From positions 6,345-70,344 of the forward strand of contig CAZTCJ010000009.1 in the NCBI GenBank assembly GCA_964612085.1: 64,000 nucleotides of DNA. Direction: 5' to 3'. The position numbers and the translations under genes were made by a program. This DNA comes from CAZTCJ01 sp964612085. GTDB taxonomy: Bacteria; Pseudomonadota; Alphaproteobacteria; JAJFIK01. Below are positions 1-9,613 of the stretch, one piece after another (within the stretch, counting starts at the first letter, position 1; each line of letters begins with the position of its first letter). The notes beneath the pieces were generated by a model. The model worked only from the letters and a program-made list of their open reading frames with translations, was not told the origin of the DNA and did not search any database.

Positions 1-2
1 GG

Positions 3-485
3 ATTCGCGGCGGCGGCACGCCGGAGGATGTGGAACATCTGCGCCGCCTGTCCCTGCTGATGGCCGTGGCGGCCCCGCCGATGCCCGCGACGCGCAGGCC
101 CCATCTGGCGCTTGACGCCTGGATCCGCATGGCCAGCGCGGGCCAGATCGCGGATCAGGGCCTGCACCGGGAGCTTCTGATCCTCGACGCCCTCGCCATG
201 CCCCTGCCCGCCTCCGCCGATCTCTGGCTGATCAACCGGGAAATCGGCGCGCGGCCTACATCCAGGACCGGCAAGGCCAGCATTCTGGCCCGGCTCGACC
301 GGGCGGCGGCCCGCAACCGCATCGGCGAGACCATCGCGCTTGCCCTGATCGCGACCGGCAAGGCCGGCCCCCGTGACGCTGACCCTCTTTTGGTGACCAG
401 TGCCATTCGCGCCCTTGCGAAAATCGGTCTGACAAGCGACTCTCAACGTCTGGCGTTTGAAGCGGTGTTGATGTCGGACTCATGA
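3..485 (+). CDS. 3' part of an unidentified protein upstream of xerD (5' end outside window)
   Basis: The frame is open from the first bases of the window, so this is probably the C-terminal part of a longer protein. An in-frame GTG at 30 is possible but has no clear Shine-Dalgarno sequence. The visible 150 or so residues are alanine- and leucine-rich and look helical, without transmembrane segments or a motif I recognise. The stop codon overlaps the xerD start in an ATGA arrangement, so the two are probably translationally coupled. The function is unknown. Confidence 0.6.
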   Translation: MRGGGTPEDVEHLRRLSLLMAVAAPPMPATRRPHLALDAWIRMASAGQIADQGLHRELLILDALAMPLPASADLWLINREIGARPTSRTGKASILARLDRAAARNRIGETIALALIATGKAGPRDADPLLVTSAIRALAKIGLTSDSQRLAFEAVLMSDS

Positions 486-1456
486 GCGACAGGTCAGGCA
501 AGGTGCCTTCGACGGGAAAGACGAGCCTCGCGGAAACCGTGAGCCAGTCGGCGCACAAGCATATCGAGGCCTTTCTGGAAATGCTGAGCGCGGAGCGGGG
601 CGCTGCGGGCAATACGCTCGAAGCCTATGCCCGGGACCTGCGCGATTTCGGGCATTTCATCGCCCGGCAAGGCCAGGAAATCATGAATGCGCGGGCGGAA
701 GATCTGCGCGCCTATCTGCGCAGCCTGGAACAGGCGGGCATGGCCGCCTCGACCGCCGCGCGGCGCATGTCGTCCCTGCGCCAGTTCCATAAGTTTCTGT
801 ACACGGAAGGCATCCGCCCCGACGATCCGTGCCTGGGCCTCAGCGGCCCGCGCCCGCGCCGCGCCCTGCCCCGCACCATGAGCGAACGCGATGTGGAACG
901 GCTTCTGGAAAAAGCGCGGGAAGACCGGACGCCGGAAGGCCTGCGGCTGTATTGCCTGATGGAGATCCTCTACGCCACCGGCGCGCGGGTCTCCGAACTG
1001 GTCGCCCTGCCCTTGAATGCGGTGGCTCACGATCCTCGCTTCCTGATGATCACGGGCAAAGGCGGCCGCGAGCGCCTGGTGCCGCTCAACCAGACGGCCG
1101 CCGACGCCCTCGGCGCGTACAAGACCGTCCGCCACCGGTTCGTGCCCCAGCGCAGCCGTGACTCGCGCTTTCTGTTTCCGTCCCGGGCCCGCCAGGGTCA
1201 CCTGACCCGCCACCGCTTCGCCCAGCTTCTGAAGGATCTGGCCGCCCGCGCCGGGATCGAACCGGACTCCCTGTCACCGCACACCCTGCGCCATGCCTTT
1301 GCCAGCCACCTGCTGGCCAATGGGGCCGACCTGCGCGCCGTGCAGAAAATGCTCGGCCATGCGGATATCTCCACCACCCAGATCTATACCCATGTGCTGG
1401 AGGAGCGGCTGAAATCCCTGGTCCGCCAGCATCATCCCCTGGCCCAGAAGGGTTGA
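482..1456 (+). CDS. xerD: Site-specific tyrosine recombinase XerD
   Basis: With XerC it resolves chromosome dimers at dif during cell division, in the cytoplasm and under FtsK control. The 324-residue length is normal, with an N-terminal SAM-like core-binding domain (about 25-110) and a C-terminal catalytic domain (about 135-310). All catalytic residues are visible: R169 (in ATGARVSEL), K193, H267 and R270 (HTLRHAF), H293 (LGHADIS) and nucleophile Y302 (QIYTHV). The C-terminal motif around QIYTHVLEERL and the position beside accA fit XerD better than XerC, although the paralogues are close. The start overlaps the upstream stop codon. Confidence 0.92.
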   Translation: MSDRSGKVPSTGKTSLAETVSQSAHKHIEAFLEMLSAERGAAGNTLEAYARDLRDFGHFIARQGQEIMNARAEDLRAYLRSLEQAGMAASTAARRMSSLRQFHKFLYTEGIRPDDPCLGLSGPRPRRALPRTMSERDVERLLEKAREDRTPEGLRLYCLMEILYATGARVSELVALPLNAVAHDPRFLMITGKGGRERLVPLNQTAADALGAYKTVRHRFVPQRSRDSRFLFPSRARQGHLTRHRFAQLLKDLAARAGIEPDSLSPHTLRHAFASHLLANGADLRAVQKMLGHADISTTQIYTHVLEERLKSLVRQHHPLAQKG

Positions 1457-1597
1457 GGGATCCTTGACGATCTGCGGCTATCACTGATCTGGCCAAAGGG
1501 CCGCACCCCGTTTGGAACGGCTTGATTGATGCCCGCTGAAGGGCTACGAGCCACTAAAGCGTTTTCAGCGTGAGCGCCAGCGAAGGAGACCGCGCCC

Positions 1598-2587
1598 ATG
1601 AGCTTCACTAATCCGGACCGCCGGGCCATCCGCCTGTACCGCTCCCGCCTGTTTCTGCCGGGATCGCGCCCCGAATTCATCGAAAAGGCCGCCCGCAGCG
1701 AGGCCGATTGCGTCAATATGGATCTTGAGGACGCGGTCGCCCCGTCCGACAAGGAGCAGGCCCGGCGCAACGTCATCCAGGCACTCCACGACGTGGATTT
1801 CGGCTCCAAGGTCGTCGCGGTACGGATCAACGGGCTCAACACCCATTATGCTTATCGCGACGTGGTCGATCTGATGGAACAGGGCGGCGAACGGCTCGAC
1901 GTGATCATGATCCCGAAAGTGGGCGTGGGCGCCGACATCTACGCCATCGACATGCTGGTCTCCCAGATCGAGATGGCGACGGGCCGGAAAAAACGCCTGG
2001 GCCTTGAAGCGGTGATCGAAAGCGCCCTGGGCATCGAGAATGTGAACGAAATCTGCGCCGCCTCGCCACGGCTTGAAAGCCTGCATTTCGGCGCGGCCGA
2101 TTACGCCGCCTCCACCTATATGCGCACCACCAATATCGGCGGCAGCAACGCCGATTATAAGGTCATGACGTTCCCGGACGACCAGGGCAACCGGGTGGAG
2201 CATTGGGGCGATTTGTATCACTACCCCATCATGCGGATGGTCTCGGCCTCCCGCGCGGCGGGCGTCACACCCATCGACGGTCCGTATGGCGATTTTTCGG
2301 ATCCGGACGGTTTCCGCAACCAGGCCATGCGCACCGCCGTCATGGGCTGCGAGGGCAAATGGTGCATCCACCCGAAACAGGTGGCGCTTGCCAACGAGAT
2401 CTTCACGCCGCCGCCCCACGAGGTGGAAAAGGCCCAGGCCATCCTTCAGGCCATGGCCGAGGCCCAAGCCGGCGGCGCGGGCGCGGCCACCTATAAGGGC
2501 ACGCTGATCGATGCCGCCTCGATCCGCCAGGCGGAAGTGATCATGCGCCAGATGACCATGATCCGGGAAAAAGAGGGCAGCGCGTAA
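1598..2587 (+). CDS. HpcH/HpaI-CitE family lyase, malyl-CoA / beta-methylmalyl-CoA lyase-like
   Basis: A 329-residue (beta/alpha)8 CoA-ester lyase of the CitE superfamily, predicted to cleave or form L-malyl-CoA or beta-methylmalyl-CoA with Mg2+. Visible family motifs are LFLPGSRPEF near the N terminus, NMDLEDAVAP (acidic metal-binding segment), VRINGL, DVIMIPKVG, EAVIESALGIEN and the C-terminal WCIHPKQV. The pattern resembles Rhodobacter Mcl1 more than citrate lyase beta subunits. The start at 1598 has a strong Shine-Dalgarno sequence (GAAGGAGA). It sits alone between xerD and accA, so pathway context (glyoxylate assimilation or acyl-CoA breakdown) cannot be read locally. Confidence 0.82.
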   Translation: MSFTNPDRRAIRLYRSRLFLPGSRPEFIEKAARSEADCVNMDLEDAVAPSDKEQARRNVIQALHDVDFGSKVVAVRINGLNTHYAYRDVVDLMEQGGERLDVIMIPKVGVGADIYAIDMLVSQIEMATGRKKRLGLEAVIESALGIENVNEICAASPRLESLHFGAADYAASTYMRTTNIGGSNADYKVMTFPDDQGNRVEHWGDLYHYPIMRMVSASRAAGVTPIDGPYGDFSDPDGFRNQAMRTAVMGCEGKWCIHPKQVALANEIFTPPPHEVEKAQAILQAMAEAQAGGAGAATYKGTLIDAASIRQAEVIMRQMTMIREKEGSA

Positions 2588-2725
2588 CGCGCGCTACCCC
2601 CGGCGCGCCGTCCCGTCAGATGCGCCGGACATTGACCGCCTGCGCCTGACGGGGCAATGTCGCCGATTAACGCTGGGGCCAAACAGCAGGCGGGCCGTTT
2701 TCAGGCCTGCCGGGTGACGGGAAAC

Positions 2726-3685
2726 ATGCACACCTATCTCGATTTCGAACGCCAGATCGCCGAACTGGAAGGCAAGATCGAAGAACTGCGCCAGATCACC
2801 GGCGACGAAGCGGCGGTGGATATCGACGACGAGATCCAGAAGCTCGAAACCAAGGCCGCGAACCTCCTCAAGGAGGCCTATACCAAACTGACACCCTGGC
2901 AGAAGACCCAGGTGGCGCGCCACCCCAACCGGCCCCATACTCAGGATTATATCGACCATCTGATCGCCGATTTCACACCGCTGGCGGGCGACCGGCTCTA
3001 CGGCCAGGACGACGCGATCCTGGGCGGCGCCGGACGCTTCCGGGGTCAATCGGTAATCCTGATCGGCCATGAAAAGGGCTCCGACACCCAGAGCCGGCTC
3101 AAGCACAATTTCGGCATGGCCCGGCCCGAGGGCTACCGCAAGGCCATCCGCCTGATGGATCTGGCCGAGCGCTTCAATCTGCCCGTGATCTCGCTTGTGG
3201 ACACCGCCGGGGCCTATCCGGGCATCGGCGCGGAAGAACGGGGCCAGGCCGAAGCCATCGCCCGCTCGACCGACCGCTGCCTGTCCCTCGGCGTGCCGAT
3301 CATTTCCGTCATCATCGGGGAGGGCGGCTCGGGCGGCGCCGTCGCCATCGCCACGGCCAATAAAGTGCTGATGCTCGAACACGCCATCTATTCGGTGATC
3401 TCGCCGGAGGGCTGCGCGTCGATCCTGTGGCACGATTCCAACAAGGCGAAGGAAGCGGCGGCGGCCATGAAACTGACCGCCCAGGATCTGTTTGAGCGCA
3501 AAGTGATCGATACCATCGTGCCTGAGCCGGTCGGCGGTGCCCACCGGGGCCGGACGATGACCATGGACGCCGTGGGCGACGCCCTCGAAGAGGCTTTCAT
3601 GGAGCTTGACGATCTGGACGCGGAAGGCCTGCGTAAGGCCCGCCGCGCCAAGTTCCTCGCCATCGGCCGCGAAACGGTGAACTAA
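2726..3685 (+). CDS. accA: Acetyl-CoA carboxylase carboxyltransferase subunit alpha
   Basis: Transfers the carboxyl group from biotin-BCCP to acetyl-CoA, forming malonyl-CoA for fatty acid synthesis, as a complex with AccD. The start at 2726 gives 319 residues, the usual family length, and begins with the typical MHTYLDFE N terminus. An in-frame start 69 bases upstream would add an unconserved leader, so I reject it. The crotonase-like core shows VDTAGAYPG, the oxyanion segment GEGGSGGA and ISPEGCASILW. It follows the malyl-CoA-lyase-like gene by about 140 bases and converges with the - strand hydrolase downstream. Confidence 0.96.
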   Translation: MHTYLDFERQIAELEGKIEELRQITGDEAAVDIDDEIQKLETKAANLLKEAYTKLTPWQKTQVARHPNRPHTQDYIDHLIADFTPLAGDRLYGQDDAILGGAGRFRGQSVILIGHEKGSDTQSRLKHNFGMARPEGYRKAIRLMDLAERFNLPVISLVDTAGAYPGIGAEERGQAEAIARSTDRCLSLGVPIISVIIGEGGSGGAVAIATANKVLMLEHAIYSVISPEGCASILWHDSNKAKEAAAAMKLTAQDLFERKVIDTIVPEPVGGAHRGRTMTMDAVGDALEEAFMELDDLDAEGLRKARRAKFLAIGRETVN

Positions 3686-3689
3686 CCCA

Positions 3690-5108
3690 TTACTCCGTTC
3701 CCGCCTGTTCCAAGACCCAGTCGCCGATCATGTCGAGCGCGCGCGGCGACATGGTTTCCTCGATCTGCTGATACTCAAGCGGCAGACCGGTCTCGGCCGT
3801 CTGGAACAGATGGTTCAGCCCTTCGAGCTGCTCCATGCGGAAGGGCACGCCCGCCTCTTTCAAGGCCGCCTCGATGGGCGGAAAATTGAGCGCGATCGAG
3901 ACCTGAACGTCCTTGGTGCCGTTCATGACCAGCACCGGCACCTCCAATTGGCGCATGACCTCGGCCGGATCGATGCGGATACCGGTTTGCCACCAGGGGG
4001 TGGCGATGCCCTTGGACTGGGCCAAGGCCTGATCCGCCGGCACGCCGAGCGTGATCAGTTCGGTCTGGATCTGCGCTCTGGCCTCTTCCAGATCGTCCGT
4101 GGACCGCAGGATCTCGAAGATCCGCTCTTGCAGCGCGGATTGCTGGTCGATCATATCCGCTGGCGCGCCGCTCATCCGCGCCATGATCCGGGCCTGATCG
4201 ATCAGCACCCGGTCGATGGGCACGCCGGTCGGCGCCATCAGGACGAGAAAGGCGATCCGGCCTTCCTGCACCGCCGCGAGCGGCCCGATCAGGCCGCCTT
4301 CGCTCAGGCCGACAATACCGATCTTGCCGGCGTCGATATCGTCCCGCGTGCTCAGATACCGCGCGGCGCCGATCACGTCCTTGGCGAAATCATGGGAGGT
4401 CGCCGCCGCGAAATCGCCGGTGGAACCGCCGACGCCCCGCTCGTCGAACCGCAGCACCGCGATGCCGCGCCGGGTCAGGTAATCCGCCAGAACCCAGAAA
4501 ATCTTGTGGCCGAAAATCGTCGAATCCCGGTCCTGGGGGCCGGATCCGGAGACCAGCACCACGGCGGGAAAGGCCCCGTCGCCGTCTGGCCGCGTCAGCG
4601 TCCCCGCCAGACGGATGCCCGCCTCGGCACTGTCGAAAACGAGCGGTTCGACCCGGTACGGGAACGGCGCCACAGGATGCTGCGGCCGCTCGACCGTCGC
4701 GACGGCATCCTTGGTCACTTCCAGATCCCAAGTGCGCCCGCCCTGGATCCATTGTCCGGTGAGCCTTTGACCGTCCTCGGACAGATCGCCCTCGAAGGTC
4801 GCGCGCGGCGTCTGCACACGGAGCGTGATCGTCCGGCCCCGCACGGTCACCCGGCTGACCGGCAGCCCGAGCGCGCCCTGGGCGGGGCTGTCCATGGTCG
4901 CGACCAAGGACCCGTCCTCATCCTGGCCGATGTGAAACACCAAGGGGATTTTCGCGCGGCCCAGATTGAGTTCGCCGCCCCAGTCGCCGACAAAGTCTTC
5001 CGGCGCGGCATCCTGAGCCTGGGCCGCCAGCGATGCGCCGAGCCAGAAGACGGCGGCGGCGATTAGCGACAAGACGGATCGCGGCAGTTGTTGAACGGTC
5101 CGGATCAT
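3690..5108 (-). CDS. Secreted alpha/beta hydrolase with N-terminal beta-rich domain
   Basis: A 472-residue protein with a probable signal peptide (hydrophobic 11-28, cleavage after AQA near 32). A beta-rich segment (about 37-135) of unknown role is followed by an alpha/beta-hydrolase domain (about 150-470). The nucleophile elbow is GLSEG with S269; LVSGSGPQDRD is the oxyanion region, VMNGTKDVQ should carry the acid, and GLNHLF the catalytic His. This fits periplasmic serine hydrolases of the S33/dienelactone-hydrolase-like group. The substrate is unknown. It lies 36 bases after the epoxide hydrolase on the same strand, with a good Shine-Dalgarno sequence (GAGGGGG). Confidence 0.8.
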   Translation of the reverse strand: MIRTVQQLPRSVLSLIAAAVFWLGASLAAQAQDAAPEDFVGDWGGELNLGRAKIPLVFHIGQDEDGSLVATMDSPAQGALGLPVSRVTVRGRTITLRVQTPRATFEGDLSEDGQRLTGQWIQGGRTWDLEVTKDAVATVERPQHPVAPFPYRVEPLVFDSAEAGIRLAGTLTRPDGDGAFPAVVLVSGSGPQDRDSTIFGHKIFWVLADYLTRRGIAVLRFDERGVGGSTGDFAAATSHDFAKDVIGAARYLSTRDDIDAGKIGIVGLSEGGLIGPLAAVQEGRIAFLVLMAPTGVPIDRVLIDQARIMARMSGAPADMIDQQSALQERIFEILRSTDDLEEARAQIQTELITLGVPADQALAQSKGIATPWWQTGIRIDPAEVMRQLEVPVLVMNGTKDVQVSIALNFPPIEAALKEAGVPFRMEQLEGLNHLFQTAETGLPLEYQQIEETMSPRALDMIGDWVLEQAGTE

Positions 5109-5144
5109 GCGTACCCCCTCTTCCCCGTGCGGCCCTTTGTAATT

Positions 5145-6308
5145 CTACAACCGGACCGCGCGCGCAAATGTCTGAATATCCTCCACAAAAAGATCGGGGC
5201 GTTCAAGGGCCGCGAAATGGCCGCCCTCGGGCATGTCGGTCCAATGGACGACCGAATAGCTCTTTTCCACCTGGCTGCGCGGCGGCCATTGGAAGGTGTC
5301 GTGAGGAAAATTGGCGATGCCGGTGGGCTTGGTGACGCGTGTACCCGGCGCCCGCTGCCCGCCATAGGCGTCCTCGAACAGGCCACGATACTGCCAGCTC
5401 GCGGTGTTGAAGGTCCGGGTCACCAGATAGATCATGATATTGGTGAGAAGCTGGTCCTTCGTATACGCACTTTCGATATTATCGCCGTCCGTATGGGACC
5501 AGGTGTTGAACTTCTCCACAAGCCAGGCGGCTACACCCACGGGCGAGTCCATCATGGCGTAGCTCAGCGTCTGGGGCTTGGTGGATTGCAGGCGGAAATA
5601 AGCGCCTTCCGCCTCGAAGGACGCACGCGCGGCCTGGGCGAAGGCGATCTCGTCTTGCGTGACCGGCTCGACGCCCGGCGACGACCAGCCCATCATATTC
5701 AGGTGAACAGCCGAACAGCGGATATCGTCGAGCGCCATATTGGCGGAAATGGCCGAGCCCCAATCGCCGCCCTGGGCCATGTAATCCGTATACCCGAGCA
5801 CATGGGTCATGAGATTGGAAAGATAGGCGGCGATCCGGCGCGGCCCCATGGGATTGCGCGGCTTGCCGGAAAATCCGTATCCCACGAGCGAGGGCACCAC
5901 CACGTCGAAGGCATCCTCCACCGAGCCGCCGAACCGTTCGGGATGGGCGAGCGGTTCGATCACCTCCATGAACTCGAACACGGATCCCGGCCAGCCATGG
6001 GAAATGATCAGCGGGCGCGGATTGGGGCCCGAGCCCTTCTCATGGATGAAATGGATGGGAATGGTCTCGCCGTCGATTTCCACCGGCGCGGTGAATTGGG
6101 GAAAGCGGTTGAGGCCCGTTTCCGCCTTGCGCCAGTCGAAGCGGCTCAACCAATAGGCGCACAGGCCTTTCATGTAATCGAGATTGGTCCCGTAGCTCCA
6201 ACCGCCATTGGCCGGCATTTCGTGCCAGTCATACTGGCGCACCCGGTCCATGATGTGGGCGAGCACGCCATCGGGAACGGCAATGCGGAACGGAATCGGC
6301 GTCGTCAT
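5145..6308 (-). CDS. Microsomal-type epoxide hydrolase
   Basis: Hydrolyses epoxides to vicinal diols through a covalent ester intermediate. The 387 residues begin with an EHN-type N-terminal domain (about 1-100) that lies along the alpha/beta-hydrolase core. HGWPG (104-108) forms the oxyanion hole and D182 in GGDWGS is the nucleophile. The late segment EGGHFAALERPD carries the catalytic His. The Shine-Dalgarno sequence AAGGAGA precedes the ATG. It starts 48 bases after secA and is followed at 36 bases by another hydrolase, so the two hydrolases may form a small detoxification operon, possibly read through from secA. The physiological substrate is unknown. Confidence 0.88.
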   Translation of the reverse strand: MTTPIPFRIAVPDGVLAHIMDRVRQYDWHEMPANGGWSYGTNLDYMKGLCAYWLSRFDWRKAETGLNRFPQFTAPVEIDGETIPIHFIHEKGSGPNPRPLIISHGWPGSVFEFMEVIEPLAHPERFGGSVEDAFDVVVPSLVGYGFSGKPRNPMGPRRIAAYLSNLMTHVLGYTDYMAQGGDWGSAISANMALDDIRCSAVHLNMMGWSSPGVEPVTQDEIAFAQAARASFEAEGAYFRLQSTKPQTLSYAMMDSPVGVAAWLVEKFNTWSHTDGDNIESAYTKDQLLTNIMIYLVTRTFNTASWQYRGLFEDAYGGQRAPGTRVTKPTGIANFPHDTFQWPPRSQVEKSYSVVHWTDMPEGGHFAALERPDLFVEDIQTFARAVRL

Positions 6309-6356
6309 TCAGACTCTCCTTGTCCTCGGAGACTCAATCTTAGCCGATTTCTGAGG

Positions 6357-9134
6357 TCAGGCGGACGCCGTCACACTGCCATGGCACTGTTTATACTTCT
6401 TACCCGATCCGCACGGGCACGGCTCGTTGCGCGAGACCCGGCCCCAGGTCGAGGGATCGTTCGGGTCCCGGTCGGCGGCGGTGACCCGGCGGCGCAGCAA
6501 TGGCTGGGCCGCCTCAAGGGACGGGTCGACGGCTTGGCCTGTCAACGGATCGATGGCGTCATGCTCTTCCTGCATGGGCCGCGCGGGCGCTTCGGGCATT
6601 TCGGGCGCCGGCGCTTCATCGGAAATCTGCAACAGCATCAGTTGCTGGGTGACTTCCTGGCGCAGACGGCCCAGCAGGCCTGAGAACAGTTCGAAGGCTT
6701 CGGTCTTGTATTCGTTCAGCGGATCGCGCTGGGCATAGCCGCGCAGGCCCACGAACTGACGCAAATGATCGAGCTGTTGCAGATGCTCGCGCCAGTCCCG
6801 GTCGATGGTCTGGAGCAGCACGCTTTTCTCCACCCGGCGCATCAGCTCAGGACCGAGCCGCGCCGCCTTTTCCGCCATGGCCTTGTCGGAGGCGTCGAAC
6901 AGGCGCTGGCGGATCTCCTCATCCGCGATGCCCTCTTCCTTGGCCCACTCAACGACCGGCAGGTCGAGACCCAGAACCTTGCCCGCCTCTTCCTGAAGGC
7001 CTTCGGAATCCCATTGCTCCGGATAGGCTTTTTCCGGGATATGGGCGGCCACCAGATCCTCGATCACCTGATGGCGCATATCCTTGATCACCTCGGCCAG
7101 ATCGTCCGTACGCATCATTTCGATGCGCTGCTCGAAGATCGCCTTACGCTGATCGTTCATCACGTCGTCGTATTTCAGAAGGTTCTTACGCATGTCGAAA
7201 TTACGCGCTTCCACCTTCTGCTGCGCCTTTTCAAGCGCCTTGTTGATCCACGGATGGATGATCGCCTCGCCTTCCTGGAGACCCAGACGCTGAAGCATGC
7301 TGTCGAGCCGTTCGGCCATGAAGATCCGCATCAGATCGTCTTCGAGGCTCAGATAGAATTTGGAGCGGCCCGGGTCGCCCTGACGGCCGGAACGGCCCCG
7401 AAGCTGGTTGTCGATACGGCGGCTTTCATGGCGCTCGGTGCCGATGACGTACAGCCCGCCCGCTTCCAAAGCCTCTTCCTTCTTCTTGACGACATCGGCG
7501 GTGATCTGTTCGATCTTCTTGGCGCGCTTGGCCTCGTCGGTGATATCGTCCGTCTCGCGCGCAATGCGCATTTCCAAATTGCCGCCAAGCTGAATATCCG
7601 TACCCCGGCCCGCCATATTGGTGGCGATGGTCACGCCGCCGGGCACGCCCGCTTCCGCCACGATCACGGCTTCCTGCTCGTGATAGCGCGCGTTCAGCAC
7701 ATTGTGCTTGATCTTGCGTTTCTTAAGCAGTTCCGAGACGTATTCGGATTTCTCGATGCTGGTGGTGCCCACGAGAACCGGCTGCTTGCTTTTGTGGCAC
7801 TCTTCGATCTCTTCGACGATGGCGTCGTATTTTTCCTTCATGGTGCGGTAGACTTCATCGTCTTCGTCGATCCGGGCCACTGTCACATTGGTCGGAATTT
7901 CCATCACGCCCAGCTTGTAGATGCTGTCGAATTCGGCCGCTTCGGTCATAGCCGTGCCGGTCATGCCCGCGAGCTTGTCGTAGAGCCGGAAATAATTCTG
8001 GAAGGTGACGGAGGCGAGCGTCTGGTTCTCGGGCTGAATATGGGCGCCTTCCTTGGCTTCCAGCGCCTGGTGCAGACCGTCGGAATAGCGCCGGCCTTCC
8101 ATCATGCGGCCCGTGAACTCGTCGATGATGACGACCCGGTTGTCCTTGACGATATAGTCCTTGTCCCGCGTAAAAAGCTTGTGGGCGCGCAAGGCCTGAT
8201 TGACATGGTGCACGACCGACACATTGGCCACGTCGTAGAGGCTTTCCCCTTGCATCAAAGGTTCCGCCTGCGGATCTTCCGCGAGCATCTGCTCGTCATA
8301 GGAGCGCAGCAGCTCCTCGACCCGTTCGTTGCCGTCTTCGGTCAGCGTCACCGAGCGGGCTTTCTCGTCGATCTCGTAGTGCTCTTCCGCAAGCTGGGGA
8401 ATGAGCTTGTCGATCACCACATACATTTCCGACATGTCGTCGGTCGGCCCGGAGATGATGAGCGGCGTGCGCGCCTCGTCGATCAGGATGGAGTCCACCT
8501 CATCCACGATCGCGAAGGAGTGGCCGCGCTGGGTCATGGACTCCAGGCTGTATTTCATGTTGTCGCGCAGATAGTCGAAGCCGAATTCGTTGTTGGTGCC
8601 GTAGGTGACATCCGCGGCATAGGCTTCCCGGCGCTGGTCGTCCGAAAGGCCGTGGATGATGCAGCCCACCGACAGGCCCAGAAAGCGATAGACCTGCCCC
8701 ATCCATTCGGCGTCGCGGCTCGCCAGATAGTCGTTCACCGTGACCACATGGACGCCCTTGCCCGCAAGCGCGTTCAGATAGACCGCGAGCGTCGCCACCA
8801 GGGTCTTACCCTCACCGGTCTTCATTTCGGCGATCAGGCCGTTATGCAGCACCATGCCGCCCAGAAGCTGCACATCGTAATGGCGCTGGCCGAGGGTGCG
8901 CTTGGCTGCCTCCCGCACGGTGGCGAAGGCCTCCACGAGCAGGGAATCGAGCTTTTCGCCCTGGTCCAGGCGTTCCCGGAAGGCGACCGTCCTTTGGGCG
9001 ATCTCGGCGTCGGACAGAGCCTCCAGCTCCGGCTCCAGGGCATTGATCGCCTCCACCCTGTTCATGAACGGCTTGAGTTTGCGGTCGTTGGATGAGCCAA
9101 ACAATTTCCGCCCCAAGGTGCCGAAACCCAGCAT
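6357..9134 (-). CDS. secA: Preprotein translocase ATPase subunit SecA
   Basis: Drives post-translational export of unfolded preproteins through SecYEG at the inner membrane by ATP hydrolysis. The start at 9134 gives 925 residues beginning MLGFGTLGRKLFG, with a strong Shine-Dalgarno sequence (AGGAAAGGA). A longer reading to 9206 adds an unconserved leader. Walker A is MKTGEGKT (about 104-111), the DEAD-type motif lies in VDEVDSILIDEARTPL, and MTGTAMTEA and GRSGRQGDPG belong to the second nucleotide-binding domain. The C-terminal SEC-C zinc motif CPCGSGKKYKQCH, the SecB/ribosome contact, is intact. Confidence 0.98.
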   Translation of the reverse strand: MLGFGTLGRKLFGSSNDRKLKPFMNRVEAINALEPELEALSDAEIAQRTVAFRERLDQGEKLDSLLVEAFATVREAAKRTLGQRHYDVQLLGGMVLHNGLIAEMKTGEGKTLVATLAVYLNALAGKGVHVVTVNDYLASRDAEWMGQVYRFLGLSVGCIIHGLSDDQRREAYAADVTYGTNNEFGFDYLRDNMKYSLESMTQRGHSFAIVDEVDSILIDEARTPLIISGPTDDMSEMYVVIDKLIPQLAEEHYEIDEKARSVTLTEDGNERVEELLRSYDEQMLAEDPQAEPLMQGESLYDVANVSVVHHVNQALRAHKLFTRDKDYIVKDNRVVIIDEFTGRMMEGRRYSDGLHQALEAKEGAHIQPENQTLASVTFQNYFRLYDKLAGMTGTAMTEAAEFDSIYKLGVMEIPTNVTVARIDEDDEVYRTMKEKYDAIVEEIEECHKSKQPVLVGTTSIEKSEYVSELLKKRKIKHNVLNARYHEQEAVIVAEAGVPGGVTIATNMAGRGTDIQLGGNLEMRIARETDDITDEAKRAKKIEQITADVVKKKEEALEAGGLYVIGTERHESRRIDNQLRGRSGRQGDPGRSKFYLSLEDDLMRIFMAERLDSMLQRLGLQEGEAIIHPWINKALEKAQQKVEARNFDMRKNLLKYDDVMNDQRKAIFEQRIEMMRTDDLAEVIKDMRHQVIEDLVAAHIPEKAYPEQWDSEGLQEEAGKVLGLDLPVVEWAKEEGIADEEIRQRLFDASDKAMAEKAARLGPELMRRVEKSVLLQTIDRDWREHLQQLDHLRQFVGLRGYAQRDPLNEYKTEAFELFSGLLGRLRQEVTQQLMLLQISDEAPAPEMPEAPARPMQEEHDAIDPLTGQAVDPSLEAAQPLLRRRVTAADRDPNDPSTWGRVSRNEPCPCGSGKKYKQCHGSVTASA

Positions 9135-9368
9135 GACAGTCCTTTCCTCGTCGTTTCCGGGCACTTTATACCGGAAAAATCCGGGCTTCGCGCCGTCAGC
9201 CTGCATGGCGGTGGGCCGCGAAGTCTCGCGCCATAATCTCTCTGGAGCACGGCGCGCCAGATTTAGGCCCCCAGCCGTCGCGCGCCTCTCGTGTGCACTA
9301 TATAATAGGAACCTTGCGCAACCCCAAGCGGGGCAATGCGCGATTTATGACCGGATCGGGAGACGGGC

Positions 9369-9476
9369 ATGCGCGCCCAATGGATGAGAACGGCTCTCAT
9401 TGCCGCCGCCCTGCTCTTGGCGGCCTCGATCCTGATCGCGCTTAGCGCCGATCCGCGCGATTTCGGTCTGGGCTGA
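9369..9476 (+). CDS. Possible small single-span membrane protein (35 aa)
   Basis: In the 480-base gap between secA and argJ an ATG at 9369, preceded by a GGGAG Shine-Dalgarno-like sequence, opens a 35-codon frame. The product has a basic N terminus (MRAQWMRT), one strongly hydrophobic Ala/Leu/Ile segment (about 9-25) and a short polar tail ending DFGLG. The arrangement resembles small membrane proteins but I recognise no family. The rest of the 9135-9613 gap shows nothing else I can name. Support is only the ribosome-binding site and the clean amphipathic layout. Confidence 0.35.
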   Translation: MRAQWMRTALIAAALLLAASILIALSADPRDFGLG

Positions 9477-9613
9477 CCGCTCCCTCCATCACACGTCTCA
9501 CAGCCACACATCTCGCAGGGCGCGGCGCCTGCCGCCGCCCTTGCATTCCTGACAAGACCACGAAATGCTTGGCCGCATCCGAATCGTTTTGAGCCCAGGC
9601 CCGCGAGACGCCC

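Noticed and set aside
6765..9095. 776-codon + strand frame opposite secA, and similar long frames opposite other genes
   Set aside because: GC-rich third-position bias opens long antisense frames; the opposite strand encodes clear SecA motifs while this one shows none.
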